A DNA stretch of 64,000 nucleotides from Accumulibacter sp003538495. GTDB taxonomy: Bacteria > Pseudomonadota > Gammaproteobacteria > Burkholderiales > Rhodocyclaceae. How positions within the stretch are numbered: position 1 is the stretch's first letter; each line of letters begins with the position of its first letter. Positions 14,969-24,388 of this stretch are shown one piece after another. The notes below the pieces were generated by a model. The model saw nothing but the letters and a program-made list of their open reading frames with translations. It was not told the DNA's origin and searched no databases. Location: assembly GCF_029255145.1 (NCBI RefSeq), contig NZ_JAPUVQ010000131.1:1-64000 (forward strand), read 5' to 3'. The position numbers and the translations under genes were made by a program.

Positions 14969-15200
14969 CCTCGCCGCGTGGTATGCGGTGGAACCCGGAG
15001 CAGCGGAAAACAGGCTAGGGCTGGCGCAGGGTGACCGGACGTTGCTGGCAAACGGTGTTGACTTACCCTTGGCGGCCTGACCCGACCTCCATCGGGCTGG
15101 CCCAACGAGCAAGACGAGAAAAAGCTCCGGCAGCGGCGTTGCAAGCTGGCGCCACCAGAAAAATCAGCGCATTTTGCGCAAGCAGCGAAGGAGGAAGGCG

Positions 15201-16115
15201 ATGGCACTTGCACTTCAGCAATTGATCAACGGCCTGACACTGGGCGCCGTCTACGGCCTGATCGCGATCGGCTACACGATGGTCTACGGGATCATCGGGA
15301 TGATCAACTTCGCGCACGGCGATATCTACATGGTCAGCGCCTTCATCGCCGTCACGGTATTCACCATTCTGGCGACTTTCGCCATCAGTTCGGTGCCGCT
15401 GGCGCTGCTGCTGGTATTGATCGTCGCCGTCCTGTTTACCTCGGTCTATGGCTGGGCGGTCGAGCGCATCGCTTACCGGCCGCTGCGCGGGGCGACGCGT
15501 CTGGCACCGCTGATCTCGGCGATCGGCATGTCGATCTTCCTGCAGAACATGGTGCAACTGACGCAGGGCGCGCGCGTCAAGCCGATCCCGCCGGTGCTGG
15601 TCGGCGGCATCGACCTGATGACCGTCGACGGTTTCACCGTCCGGCTGGCCTACACGCAAATCCTCATCGTTTTCGTCACCGTGACGCTGATGGCCTGCTT
15701 CACTTACCTGATTACCAAGACCTCCTTCGGGCGACAGCAACGCTCGTGCGAGCAGGATCGGACGATGACCGCCCTGCTCGGGATCAATGTCGACCGGACG
15801 ATTTCGCTGACCTTCATGCTTGGCGCGGCGCTCGCCGCGGTCGCCGGGGTGATGGTCACCGTCTATTACGGGGTGGTCGATTTCTTCATCGGCTTCGTGG
15901 CCGGTATCAAGGCGTTCACCGCTGCCGTCCTCGGCGGCATTGGCTCGCTGCCGGGGGCAATGCTCGGCGGCCTGTTGATCGGCCTGATCGAAGCGTTCTG
16001 GGCTGCCTACCTGTCGGCCGAATACAAGGACGTGGCGACATTCAGCATCCTGATCCTGGTGCTGATGTTCCGCCCTTCCGGCCTGCTCGGTCGCCCTGAA
16101 GTGGAGAAGGTCTGA
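15201..16115 (+). CDS. livH: ABC transporter permease, LivH type
   Basis: A 304-residue inner-membrane permease with about eight hydrophobic segments. It has the LivH signatures LTLGAVYGLIAIGYTMVYGI and MINFAHGDIYM near the N-terminus and AAVLGGIGSLPGAMLGG near the C-terminus. It pairs with the LivM-type permease, whose start codon overlaps its stop (TGATG). ATG 15201 directly follows ggaggaagg. Confidence 0.94.
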   Translation: MALALQQLINGLTLGAVYGLIAIGYTMVYGIIGMINFAHGDIYMVSAFIAVTVFTILATFAISSVPLALLLVLIVAVLFTSVYGWAVERIAYRPLRGATRLAPLISAIGMSIFLQNMVQLTQGARVKPIPPVLVGGIDLMTVDGFTVRLAYTQILIVFVTVTLMACFTYLITKTSFGRQQRSCEQDRTMTALLGINVDRTISLTFMLGAALAAVAGVMVTVYYGVVDFFIGFVAGIKAFTAAVLGGIGSLPGAMLGGLLIGLIEAFWAAYLSAEYKDVATFSILILVLMFRPSGLLGRPEVEKV

Positions 16116-17419
16116 TGGCCGCCCTGGTTCTCGCCGCCCACACCATCTCGCCGGCGGCACGCTTCAAGGACGCCACGGCGGTCGCCTTCATCGCCCTGCT
16201 GCTGGGCATTCCGATGATCGGCCTGACGACCGTCGATCAGGGCGGCGCCCTGCGTGTCGCTACCCGCTGGCCAACGCTGTTCGCCTTCGTCGCCGTTGCC
16301 TTTGCCGGCCGGCTGATCCTGCGCTACGGCATCGACCAGTTCAAGGCGCGCCAGCTGACGCGCGAGCGGGCCGAAGCCGCCGTGGCACCGGTCGGCGGGC
16401 GGGCGGGCAGTCCGCTATTGACCTGGGTCGGCTGGGCGGCGCTGGGGATCGCCGTGGCCTTGCCGATCTTTTTCTCCGACAACCGCTACGTGGTCGACAC
16501 CGCCACTACGGTGCTGATCTACGTGATGCTCGGCTGGGGGCTGAACGTGGTGGTCGGGCTGGCCGGCTTGCTCGATCTCGGTTACGTCGCCTTTTACGCG
16601 GTCGGCGCCTACACCTACGCCCTCCTGGCCACCCAGTTCGGCTGGGGATTCTGGCAGGCGCTACCGGTCGCCGGCGGCATGGCGGCGACCTTCGGGGTCA
16701 TTCTCGGCTGGCCGACGCTGCGCCTGCGCGGCGACTACCTGGCGATCGTGACCCTCGGCTTCGGCGAGATCGTCCGGGTGATCCTGGTGAACTGGACCGA
16801 GCTGTCGGGCGGCCCGAACGGGATCGCGTCGATCCCCCGCCCGTCGTTCTTCGGCCTGGAACTGAAGCCGCCGGGGGACGATCCGACATTCGCCTCGTTC
16901 TTCGGCATCGAGTATTCGCCCAGCCATCGGATCATCTTTCTCTACTACCTGATTCTGGTGCTGGCGCTGATCACCAACGTCTTCGTGTCGCGGATGCGCA
17001 AGCTGCCGATCGGGCGCGCCTGGGAAGCGATGCGCGAAGACGAGATCGCCTGCAAGGCGATGGGCATCAATGCCCGGAATGTGAAGCTCTCGGCCTTCGC
17101 CATCGGGGCGATGCTCGGTGGCTTCGCCGGCGTCTTCTTCGCCGCCAGGATGGGTTTCATCTCGCCGGAGTCATTCACTTTCAGCGAGTCGGCGATCATC
17201 CTGGCGATCGTCGTACTCGGCGGCATGGGCAGCCAGCTGGGCGTTGTTCTGGCGGCGCTGGTGCTGGTCCTGCTGCCCGAGCTGGGGCGCGACTTTGCCG
17301 AATACCGGATGCTGCTCTTCGGCGCGGCGATGGTTCTGATCATGGTCTGGAAACCGGGCGGCATTCTCGCCCACCGCGAACCGACGATGCGCTATGTCGC
17401 CGAAGGAGAGGACCGATGA
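16115..17419 (+). CDS. livM: ABC transporter permease, LivM type
   Basis: A 434-residue membrane protein, second half of the transmembrane channel. Two or three N-terminal hydrophobic segments precede the conserved core (NVVVGLAGLLDLGYVAFYAV, TLRLRGDYLAIVTLGFGEI, GRAWEAMREDEIACKAMGIN, and a final VVLGGMGSQLG). The extended N-terminus is usual for LivM. Overlaps livH by 1 base and livG by 4. Confidence 0.94.
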   Translation: MAALVLAAHTISPAARFKDATAVAFIALLLGIPMIGLTTVDQGGALRVATRWPTLFAFVAVAFAGRLILRYGIDQFKARQLTRERAEAAVAPVGGRAGSPLLTWVGWAALGIAVALPIFFSDNRYVVDTATTVLIYVMLGWGLNVVVGLAGLLDLGYVAFYAVGAYTYALLATQFGWGFWQALPVAGGMAATFGVILGWPTLRLRGDYLAIVTLGFGEIVRVILVNWTELSGGPNGIASIPRPSFFGLELKPPGDDPTFASFFGIEYSPSHRIIFLYYLILVLALITNVFVSRMRKLPIGRAWEAMREDEIACKAMGINARNVKLSAFAIGAMLGGFAGVFFAARMGFISPESFTFSESAIILAIVVLGGMGSQLGVVLAALVLVLLPELGRDFAEYRMLLFGAAMVLIMVWKPGGILAHREPTMRYVAEGEDR

Positions 17420-18255
17420 GCACCGCCACCGCTCCCCTGCTCAGTGTCGAGCGGCTGACGATGCGCTTCGGCGGTCTGCTGGCGATCGACGACATGTCGC
17501 TCGACGTCGCCGCGAGCCAGATCACCGGCGTGATCGGACCGAACGGCGCCGGCAAGACGACCTTCTTCAACTGTCTGACGGGGTTTTACAAACCTACCGA
17601 GGGCAGTGTTCGCCTGAACCACCCGCAACACGGCCTGATGCGCCTCGAAGCGCTGCCAAGCCATCAGGTGGCGCACCACGCGCAGGTCGTGCGCACCTTT
17701 CAGAACATCCGCCTGTTCCCCAAGATGACCGTCCTCGAAAACCTGATGGTTGCGCAGCACAACGCCCTGCAACACGCGTCGCGTTTCTCGCTTGCCGGCC
17801 TGCTCGGCCTGTCCGGCTATCGCCAGGCTGAACAGAAGGCGGTCGACAAGGCGATCGGCTGGCTCAAGCGCCTGGACCTGATCGACAAGGCCAATACCGC
17901 TGCCGGCGACCTCCCCTACGGCATGCAAAGGCGGATCGAGATCGCCCGCGCGCTGTGTGTCGACCCGCTGCTGCTGTGCCTCGACGAACCGGCTGCCGGC
18001 CTCAATCCGCGCGAATCGGCCGAACTCAACGAGCTGCTGAAGCATCTGTCGCGTGACGAAGGGATCGCCATCCTGCTGATCGAACACGACATGAGCGTGG
18101 TGATGAACGTCTCGGACCATATCTGCGTGCTCAACTACGGCCGCAAGATCGCCGAAGGCACCCCGGCGCACATCCAGCAGGACGCCAACGTCATCAAGGC
18201 CTACCTGGGCGAGGAAGACGCCGACGAACAACTGCACGCGGAGGCGACCCCATGA
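17416..18255 (+). CDS. livG: ABC transporter ATP-binding protein, LivG type
   Basis: A 279-residue ATPase with Walker A GPNGAGKTT, a LivG-type QVVRTFQNIRLFPKMTVLEN segment, a Walker B region (LLLCLDEPAAGLNP) and the H-loop (LLIEHDMSVVM). The usual LSGGQ signature is altered to a PYGMQRRIEIARAL form, as in many LivG proteins. It energises import together with LivF. The start overlaps livM (ATGA) and its end overlaps livF. Confidence 0.95.
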   Translation: MSTATAPLLSVERLTMRFGGLLAIDDMSLDVAASQITGVIGPNGAGKTTFFNCLTGFYKPTEGSVRLNHPQHGLMRLEALPSHQVAHHAQVVRTFQNIRLFPKMTVLENLMVAQHNALQHASRFSLAGLLGLSGYRQAEQKAVDKAIGWLKRLDLIDKANTAAGDLPYGMQRRIEIARALCVDPLLLCLDEPAAGLNPRESAELNELLKHLSRDEGIAILLIEHDMSVVMNVSDHICVLNYGRKIAEGTPAHIQQDANVIKAYLGEEDADEQLHAEATP

Positions 18256-18983
18256 TGCTGCAATTGTCGGGCGTCCATGCCCACTACGGAAGCATTCACG
18301 CGCTGCACGGCGTCGATGTGGCGGTGCAGGTCGGCGAGGTGGTCACCCTGATCGGCGCCAACGGTGCCGGCAAGTCGACGCTGATGATGTCGATCTTCGG
18401 CCAGCCGCGCGCCTCGGCCGGACGCATCGTCTTCGACGGCGAGGACATCACCGCCCTGCCAACGCACGAAATCGCCAGACGCGGGATCGCCCTGGTACCG
18501 GAAGGCCGACGCATCTTTCCGCGCATGACGGTAATCGAGAACCTGCAGATGGGCGCCGTTCTCGGCGAGGAAATGAACTTCGCCGTCGACCTGAAGCGGA
18601 TGTATACGCTGTTCCCGATTCTCGAAGAGCGCTGCACGCAGAGTGCCGGAACGCTGTCGGGTGGCGAGCAGCAGATGCTGGCCATCGCCCGCGCGCTGAT
18701 GAGCCGGCCGCAACTGCTGCTGCTCGACGAACCGTCGCTGGGGCTCGCGCCGCTGTACATCAAGAAGATCTTCCAGATCGTCCGCGAGTTGAACCGCGAA
18801 CACGGGATGACCATCCTGCTGGTCGAGCAGAACGCGCACCACGCACTGCGCGTGGCGCATCGAGGCTACGTGCTGCAGCACGGCCAGATCATTCTCTCGG
18901 GTACCGGCAGCGAACTGCTGGCCAGTCCCGAGGTGCGCGCCGCCTATCTCGAAGGCGGCCAGAAAGCCGAGACCACCGTCTAG
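18252..18983 (+). CDS. livF: ABC transporter ATP-binding protein, LivF type
   Basis: A 243-residue ATPase: Walker A GANGAGKST, GRRIFPRMTVIENL, signature TLSGGEQQMLAIARAL, Walker B LLLLDEPSLGLAP and H-loop switch in VEQNAHHALRVA. It completes the five-gene high-affinity amino acid transporter. The ATGA overlap with livG indicates coupled translation. Confidence 0.95.
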   Translation: MMLQLSGVHAHYGSIHALHGVDVAVQVGEVVTLIGANGAGKSTLMMSIFGQPRASAGRIVFDGEDITALPTHEIARRGIALVPEGRRIFPRMTVIENLQMGAVLGEEMNFAVDLKRMYTLFPILEERCTQSAGTLSGGEQQMLAIARALMSRPQLLLLDEPSLGLAPLYIKKIFQIVRELNREHGMTILLVEQNAHHALRVAHRGYVLQHGQIILSGTGSELLASPEVRAAYLEGGQKAETTV

Positions 18984-19004
18984 CCAAAGCGCACGGCGAG
19001 GCCC

Positions 19005-19904
19005 ATGGAAACCGGCCCGCCGCCGCGCTGGCTGCCGTTCGCGGTGCTCGGCGTTGGACTGCTGGCGGTTTCCTTCGGCGCCATTCTGGCGCGCTTCGCA
19101 CAGGGCTACGGCCTGCCGTCGCTGACCATCGCCACCTTGCGCCTGGGCCTGGCGGCGCTGGTGATCACCCCGCTCGCGCTCTGGCAGTCGGGTCAGGCGC
19201 TGCGCACCCTGAGCCCGCGGCAGCTGCTGCTGACCTGCGGTGCCGGCTTCTTTCTGGCGTTGCATTTCGCCACCTGGATCACTTCGCTCGAATTCACGTC
19301 GGTGGCCAGCAGCACCGCGCTGGTGACGACCAACCTGCTGTGGGTCGGAATCGCGTCGTTTTTCCTTTTCGGCGAAAAGCCGGGCCGCCTGATGGCCGTG
19401 GGGATCGTCATTTCGCTGTCCGGCAGTCTGCTGATTTTCTGGAGCGACAGCCGCAACAGCGTCCCTGGCAGCAATCCGCTGCTCGGCAACCTGCTGGCCG
19501 TCGCCGGCAGCTGGTGCTTCTCCGCCTATCTCTTGATCGGCCGCCGCCTGCGCGCCAGTCTGCCGCTGCCAGCCTACGTCTGGCTGGCCTACGGCAGCGC
19601 CTCGCTCTTCCTGCTTCTCGCCTGTCAAGCGAGCGGCACGCCGCTGGGCGGCTATGCCAGCGCTGCCTACCTGGTCGCCCTGGGGATGGCGCTGGGCCCG
19701 CAGTTGCTCGGCCACACCGCGTACAACTGGTCGCTCAGGCACGTGTCGACGACCTTCATCGCCGTCGTGACGCTCGGCGAACCAGTCGGCAGCGCAGCAC
19801 TGGCGTGGCTCTTCTTTGACGAGTCGTTCGCGCTGCTACAGGGCGTCGGCTTTGTCCTGCTGCTGGTCGGCATCTATCTGGCGGCGCGTGGCGAGAGCCG
19901 CTGA
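19005..19904 (+). CDS. DMT-superfamily (EamA) transporter
   Basis: A 299-residue integral membrane protein with about ten hydrophobic segments in two EamA repeats (PFAVLGVGLLAVSFGAILAR in the first, LLAVAGSWCFSAYLLIGRRL in the second; LGEPVGSAALAWLFFDE near the end is a family mark). EamA proteins export metabolites or amino acids. It starts 21 bases after livF and may be the last gene of the operon. Substrate unknown. Confidence 0.88.
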   Translation: METGPPPRWLPFAVLGVGLLAVSFGAILARFAQGYGLPSLTIATLRLGLAALVITPLALWQSGQALRTLSPRQLLLTCGAGFFLALHFATWITSLEFTSVASSTALVTTNLLWVGIASFFLFGEKPGRLMAVGIVISLSGSLLIFWSDSRNSVPGSNPLLGNLLAVAGSWCFSAYLLIGRRLRASLPLPAYVWLAYGSASLFLLLACQASGTPLGGYASAAYLVALGMALGPQLLGHTAYNWSLRHVSTTFIAVVTLGEPVGSAALAWLFFDESFALLQGVGFVLLLVGIYLAARGESR

Positions 19905-19959
19905 AGACATCGCGGCCGCCGAGCCTGCCTGGATTGGCGCCGACGGGCAGTCGGACGAG

Positions 19960-21282
19960 TCAGACTTCCTCCGTTTCAACCAGCTCGCGGAAGAACCGGT
20001 AGCAGCCGCGCCCCGCCTTCTTGGCGTGGTACATCGCGGTATCGGCGTTCTTCAAGAGCCGGGTGACCTCTTCGCCGTGTTGGGGATAGACGGCGATGCC
20101 GATGCTGGTCGAAATCTCGATGCAGTGCGGACCGATGACGAACGGGCGACCGAGCGCGGCCAGGACCTTTCCGGCGACCACCACGGCATCCGCGGCCTTG
20201 TCGATCTGCGCCAGAAGAATCACGAACTCGTCACCACCGAGGCGAGCCGCGGTGTCCGACTCTCTGGGCGCGCACACCCGCAAGCGCAGGGCCACTTCCT
20301 TGAGCAGCAAATCGCCGATGTCATGACCGAGGGTATCGTTCACCGGTTTGAAGTTGTCCAGGTCGAGGAACAGCACAGCCAACGTTCCACGCTCCCGTCG
20401 CGCCTGCGCCAAGGCCTGGAACAGGCGGTCGGTAAGCAGCATCCGGTTCGGCAGGTCGGTCAGCTGGTCGTGATGGGCAAGGTGCTGGACGCGCTCATCG
20501 GTGGCCTTGCGTTCGGAGATGTCCTGCTTGATGGCCACGAAGTGCCGAATTCGCCCATCCGCGTCGGTCACCGGCGAGATGGTCAGCGCCGCATCGAAGA
20601 AGCTCCCGTCCCGGCGCCGATTGACCAGTTCGCCGCTCCATACGCGGCCGGCGAGAATGGTCTCCCACATCGCCTCGTAGAAGTGCGCGTCCTGCTTGCC
20701 CGAGCTGAGCAGTTCACCCGGACTGCGACCGACGATATCGGCCAGTTCGAAGCCGGTCATCTTGGTGAACGCCGGATTCGCCCATTCGATCGCCGAATTG
20801 ACGTCGGTGATCACAACGCCGTTGGCCACCGAACTCAGCGCCGCTTCGAAGAGGCGCAGTCGCGATTCGAGCCGCTGACGAACCAGTGCGTGCCTTATTG
20901 CCCGCCCAAGCGCGTCGTGCTGAAACAATTGGCCCTTGAGCAGGTAATCCTGCGCACCGGCCTGCAGGGCCGCCTCGGCAAGCTGGTGGTCGTCCTGGCC
21001 GGTAAGAACGATGATCGGCACATCGGGCACCACGCCGCGCATTGCCTGTACCGTGCCGATCCCCGCCGAGTCGGGTAGCGACAGGTCGAGCAGCACCACG
21101 TCCGGGCGCTTGGCCGCTGCCGCAGCGCTGCCTTCGGCGAGTGTCCGCACCCAGAGCACCGGGTCGGGCTCGCCGACTCGCCTGAGGCCGGCGAGGCGGA
21201 CGTTGGTCCGGATCAGCCCCGCGTCGCCGCGATCGTCCTCGATCACCAGAATCGAAAACCGTTGTCGGGCCGCCTTGTTCAT
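19960..21282 (-). CDS. REC-PAS-GGDEF diguanylate cyclase
   Basis: A 440-residue cytoplasmic signalling protein: receiver domain (residues about 8-125, acceptor Asp66 in LLDLSLP, Lys in LLKGQ), PAS domain (about 145-260, ending in the PAC-like IKQDISERKA) and GGDEF domain (about 270-435). The active site GGDEF is intact at 349-353, and an RxxD inhibitory site (RESD, 340-343) lies five residues ahead, so it should make cyclic-di-GMP under product feedback. No EAL domain. It is the third gene of a minus-strand signalling run with a hybrid kinase and a lone receiver. Confidence 0.93.
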   Translation of the reverse strand: MNKAARQRFSILVIEDDRGDAGLIRTNVRLAGLRRVGEPDPVLWVRTLAEGSAAAAAKRPDVVLLDLSLPDSAGIGTVQAMRGVVPDVPIIVLTGQDDHQLAEAALQAGAQDYLLKGQLFQHDALGRAIRHALVRQRLESRLRLFEAALSSVANGVVITDVNSAIEWANPAFTKMTGFELADIVGRSPGELLSSGKQDAHFYEAMWETILAGRVWSGELVNRRRDGSFFDAALTISPVTDADGRIRHFVAIKQDISERKATDERVQHLAHHDQLTDLPNRMLLTDRLFQALAQARRERGTLAVLFLDLDNFKPVNDTLGHDIGDLLLKEVALRLRVCAPRESDTAARLGGDEFVILLAQIDKAADAVVVAGKVLAALGRPFVIGPHCIEISTSIGIAVYPQHGEEVTRLLKNADTAMYHAKKAGRGCYRFFRELVETEEV

Positions 21283-21553
21283 ACCCTATCCTCCGCCTCG
21301 CCCCTGGGGGCCGAGCATCGCCGGCGAACGCACCAGGGTTTGCCGCCCCGAGTGCCCGATTCACCTTGCCTGACCGCCGAAGTCATCGGCCATTGTCCAG
21401 CAATTTCACCAGTTTGCACCACTACGCGGGCAAAGGACGCAAAGTATCGGGCAAATGCCGTGCATCGCCAACCTGAGCAAGCACTGACGCCGCCTCGGCG
21501 CCGACGGCCACGGGCAATGCGCGCCGTTCCGGATGCCTTCCACGGGCCCGCGC

Positions 21554-22066
21554 TCATTGGCGTTCAGGGAGCTTCACCAGGGACATCCAGTAGTCGGTGA
21601 GCAGCCGAATGCCGCTGATGAACTCGTCGACATCGAGCGGCTTCGCAAGGTAGCCGCTGGCGCCTAGACGGTAGATGTCGCGCACGTCGCGGTCGACCTC
21701 CGAAGTGCTCACCACCACCACCGGGATGGCACACAGCGCGGGATCCTGTTTGATCGCCACCAGGAACTCCCGGCCGTCCATGCCAGGCATGTTGAGATCG
21801 AGCAGGATCAGATCCGGCCGTACCGCCGTGGCAAAACGTTCACCTTCCCGCCGCAGGTACGCCAGCGCCTCGCGGCCGTCGACCAGATGCCGCACGTCGG
21901 CTTCGACCCGGTTCTGGTCCAATGCGAAGATGACCAGACGTGCGTCAGCCGGCTCGTCCTCGGCCAGCAAGATCACAAAGGGCTGCAGACGCTTGCGCAC
22001 GGTCAGCGTTTCGCTCGGACGATAACCATCAACAGCGCATCCTCCGCCCGGCCGAGCGGCGCGCAT
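21554..22066 (-). CDS. Single-domain response regulator
   Basis: Up to 170 residues, of which about 145 form a receiver domain of the Rcp1/CheY-like class often paired with PAS kinases: acidic pair in LLAEDEPADARL, acceptor Asp in LILLDLNMPGMDGREFL, Thr/Ser in VVVSTS and Lys in YLAKPLDVDEF. There is no output domain. ATG 22066 gives an N-terminal tail without homology; GTG 22000 just ahead of the domain is the likely true start. It follows the kinase gene by 58 bases. 21283-21553 downstream holds nothing I can support. Confidence 0.88.
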   Translation of the reverse strand: MRAARPGGGCAVDGYRPSETLTVRKRLQPFVILLAEDEPADARLVIFALDQNRVEADVRHLVDGREALAYLRREGERFATAVRPDLILLDLNMPGMDGREFLVAIKQDPALCAIPVVVVSTSEVDRDVRDIYRLGASGYLAKPLDVDEFISGIRLLTDYWMSLVKLPERQ

Positions 22067-22124
22067 CCGCGACTGCTATGGGCAGCCAGGCCGCTGGCCC
22101 GCGCCGGGTGATTTGCGGTAGCGA

Positions 22125-23924
22125 TCACTCGCCCTCCGGCGCCAGCGGCAAGGACACACAGAAACGGCTTCCCTGCCCCTCGCCAGGCGATTCGGCCCAG
22201 ACGCGCCCGCCATGGTGTTCGGCAATCTTGCGGCAAAGCGCCAGGCCGATGCCGCTGCCCTCGTACGAGGCCCGGCTCTGCAGTCGCTGGAAGACCTGAA
22301 ACAGCCGTCCGAGCTGTCCTGGGAGGATGCCGAGACCATTGTCGGCGACGGTCAGCAACCAGTTGCCGTCGGAAACCCTGCTCGACACGCGGATCTCCGG
22401 GCGCCGTCCGGCGACGCGGAACTTGGCCGCGTTGGCGATCAGGTTCTGGACCAGGCGCAGCATCTCGTCGGGACAGACCAGCGCCCGTGGCCAGCGGCCG
22501 CGCACGCTGATTCTGGCTTGCGCTTCGGCGATTGCCGGTTGCAGGAAGAGTAACGCTTCGTCGACGATGGCCCGGCTGTCGACCCACGCCGGTGGCTCGC
22601 CCAGGCGACCGACCCGCGAGTACTCGAGCAGCGCCACGAGCATCCGGTCCAGGCGCTTGGCGCCGTCGATGGCAAACTTGAAATGCTCCCGCTGCTCGTC
22701 GTCGAGCTGCTCGCCAAGGCTGATCCCGAGCAGCTGCAGGTAGCTGGAGATCATCCGCAGCGGCTGACGCAGATCGTGCGATATCGCATAGCTGAATTGT
22801 TCCAGCTCCGCGTTCGAGCGTTTGAGTTCCTCTTCCGCCTGCTTGCGCTCGGTGATGTCCTGGGTGGTGCCCAGGCTACGCAGAGGCCGGCCGTCGGCGG
22901 CATAGGTCAGATCGGCCTGCTGGCGAACGTGGCGAAGCTTCTGGCCGACGATGATCCGGTGCTCGTGTTCGAAGGGCCCGGCCTTGCCGAGCGCGGCATG
23001 CCAGGCCTCCTCCAGAGCGCTGCGGTCCTCCGGGCAGACACGGGCCAGATAGCTCTCGTAGCTGCCGATCGTCCCCTCTGGCAGGCCGAAGATCCGACAG
23101 GTTTCCGCCGACAGGCGCATCTGGTCGCTCACCAGATCATAGGTCCAGCTGCCGACGTGCGCGACCGACTGCGCCCGGATCAGGTTGGCCTCGCTGTCGC
23201 GCAGCACGCGCAGGGTGTCATCCAGTTCCCGCACCTTCTGCTGCAGATCGCGCTGCAGGAGTTCGTGCTCGCGAATCAGCCGGTGCGTGCGGATCGCCGA
23301 GCACACCGAGACGTAGATCCGATCGGCGTTCAGCTCGGACTTGAGCCAGTAGCCGTCGATCTGGTAAGCGCTGACTACCTCGCGCTGTGGCGCGTAACCC
23401 GGCTGGCCGGTGATCAGAACAATCTGCACGCTTCGATTGGCCAGATCGTCGCGAATGTGGCGCACGAGATCCAGTCCGGCCCGATCGGATTCCATCACCA
23501 CGTCAAGCAGGATCAGCGCGATGTCGGGATGGGTGGCGAGCACGACACTCGCCTCCTTCGCCGACGACGCCTCGAACAGCTGCAGGCCGCTGCCTTCGAT
23601 GACCACTCCCTGCAACGCCAGACGGAGGACCGCACGAACGTCCGCTTCGTCGTCAACCAGCAGCACCTTCCAGGCACTGGAACGCGACAACGTGGCCCCC
23701 GCCTGGTCTACGTCCGCGGCCGACCAACCGGGCAGCAGACCCGCCAGCAGGTCGGGATCGTCGATCTTGTCGCTCACCGCAAACGCCGGTGGCGACCCGG
23801 CTCCGATCGGTGCCGACAACCGTCGCCGCGACGAAACAGCACGCTGTCGTCCTTCGATCGGGCGTACGTCATCGCCACCGTCAGGGCGGCAGCCGGTCTC
23901 GTTCCCCACCTTGGTCGTTCGCAT
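22125..23924 (-). CDS. REC-PAS hybrid sensor histidine kinase
   Basis: A 599-residue kinase without membrane segments: receiver domain (about 85-205, acceptor Asp141 in LILLDVVMES), coiled linker, PAS domain (about 250-360, ending GTTQDITERKQ), HisKA with His383 in FSYAISHDLRQPLR, and HATPase_c (NLIANAAKF, DNGLGI, GSGIGLALC). This is the bacteriophytochrome-like kinase type with a receiver ahead of the sensor, so it may itself be a phosphorelay target. The first about 75 residues have no homology and the start is uncertain. The lone receiver downstream is the likely partner. Confidence 0.9.
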   Translation of the reverse strand: MRTTKVGNETGCRPDGGDDVRPIEGRQRAVSSRRRLSAPIGAGSPPAFAVSDKIDDPDLLAGLLPGWSAADVDQAGATLSRSSAWKVLLVDDEADVRAVLRLALQGVVIEGSGLQLFEASSAKEASVVLATHPDIALILLDVVMESDRAGLDLVRHIRDDLANRSVQIVLITGQPGYAPQREVVSAYQIDGYWLKSELNADRIYVSVCSAIRTHRLIREHELLQRDLQQKVRELDDTLRVLRDSEANLIRAQSVAHVGSWTYDLVSDQMRLSAETCRIFGLPEGTIGSYESYLARVCPEDRSALEEAWHAALGKAGPFEHEHRIIVGQKLRHVRQQADLTYAADGRPLRSLGTTQDITERKQAEEELKRSNAELEQFSYAISHDLRQPLRMISSYLQLLGISLGEQLDDEQREHFKFAIDGAKRLDRMLVALLEYSRVGRLGEPPAWVDSRAIVDEALLFLQPAIAEAQARISVRGRWPRALVCPDEMLRLVQNLIANAAKFRVAGRRPEIRVSSRVSDGNWLLTVADNGLGILPGQLGRLFQVFQRLQSRASYEGSGIGLALCRKIAEHHGGRVWAESPGEGQGSRFCVSLPLAPEGE

Positions 23925-24333
23925 TGTCTGCCGCTCCGCATTCTGCCCGGCGCCGCATCACCCCGGGATCGCCCTCGGTGGCCGTCGATCGGACCGGGAT
24001 CGGTGGTGCCGACGCCCGCCGCCGGGCGAATGGCTCGAAGACGCACCATTGCCACCAGTTGGCTAATACGGCACCAAAGCTCAGGACTTTAGGGGCGTGC
24101 AGTGCCTGTGTCGCGTTCGCGAGGCCTGACACGAGCCACCGCGGAAGTGCAAAGTCTACACACTACACATTACATATCAGTCTATTACAGACCTTTGTTC
24201 GCGCCAAATATCATTTGTGGTGTGGCCCCGAAAGAATCTGGCTGCGTGCCCATGAGAGCGCCAGCGATAGGCTCGCGGGGAGCAGCAAAGGCGCGGCGAG
24301 CCACGCCGCTGAACGATCACCGCCGGCCAGAAC
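23925..24333. other. Intergenic stretch with an AT-rich island
   Basis: No convincing gene on either strand. Most is GC-rich, but about 24150-24240 is clearly AT-richer (catatcagtctattacagac and its surroundings) than anything nearby. It lies between the start of the kinase gene and the terminator of tpiA, so it may hold the kinase promoter; I see no clear -35/-10 pair. Confidence 0.4.
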
Positions 24334-24366
24334 AAAAAAAAAAACGGGGACCGCGATGCGGCCCCC
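24334..24366 (-). terminator. Intrinsic terminator of the pgk-tpiA operon
   Basis: Read on the minus strand, a GC stem (gggg-ccgc with gcgg-cccc, one mismatch, loop atc) is followed by a run of 11 T. It lies about 22 bases after the tpiA stop. Confidence 0.85.
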
Positions 24367-24388
24367 ACGTTCCAGCCGTTCGCACGAC

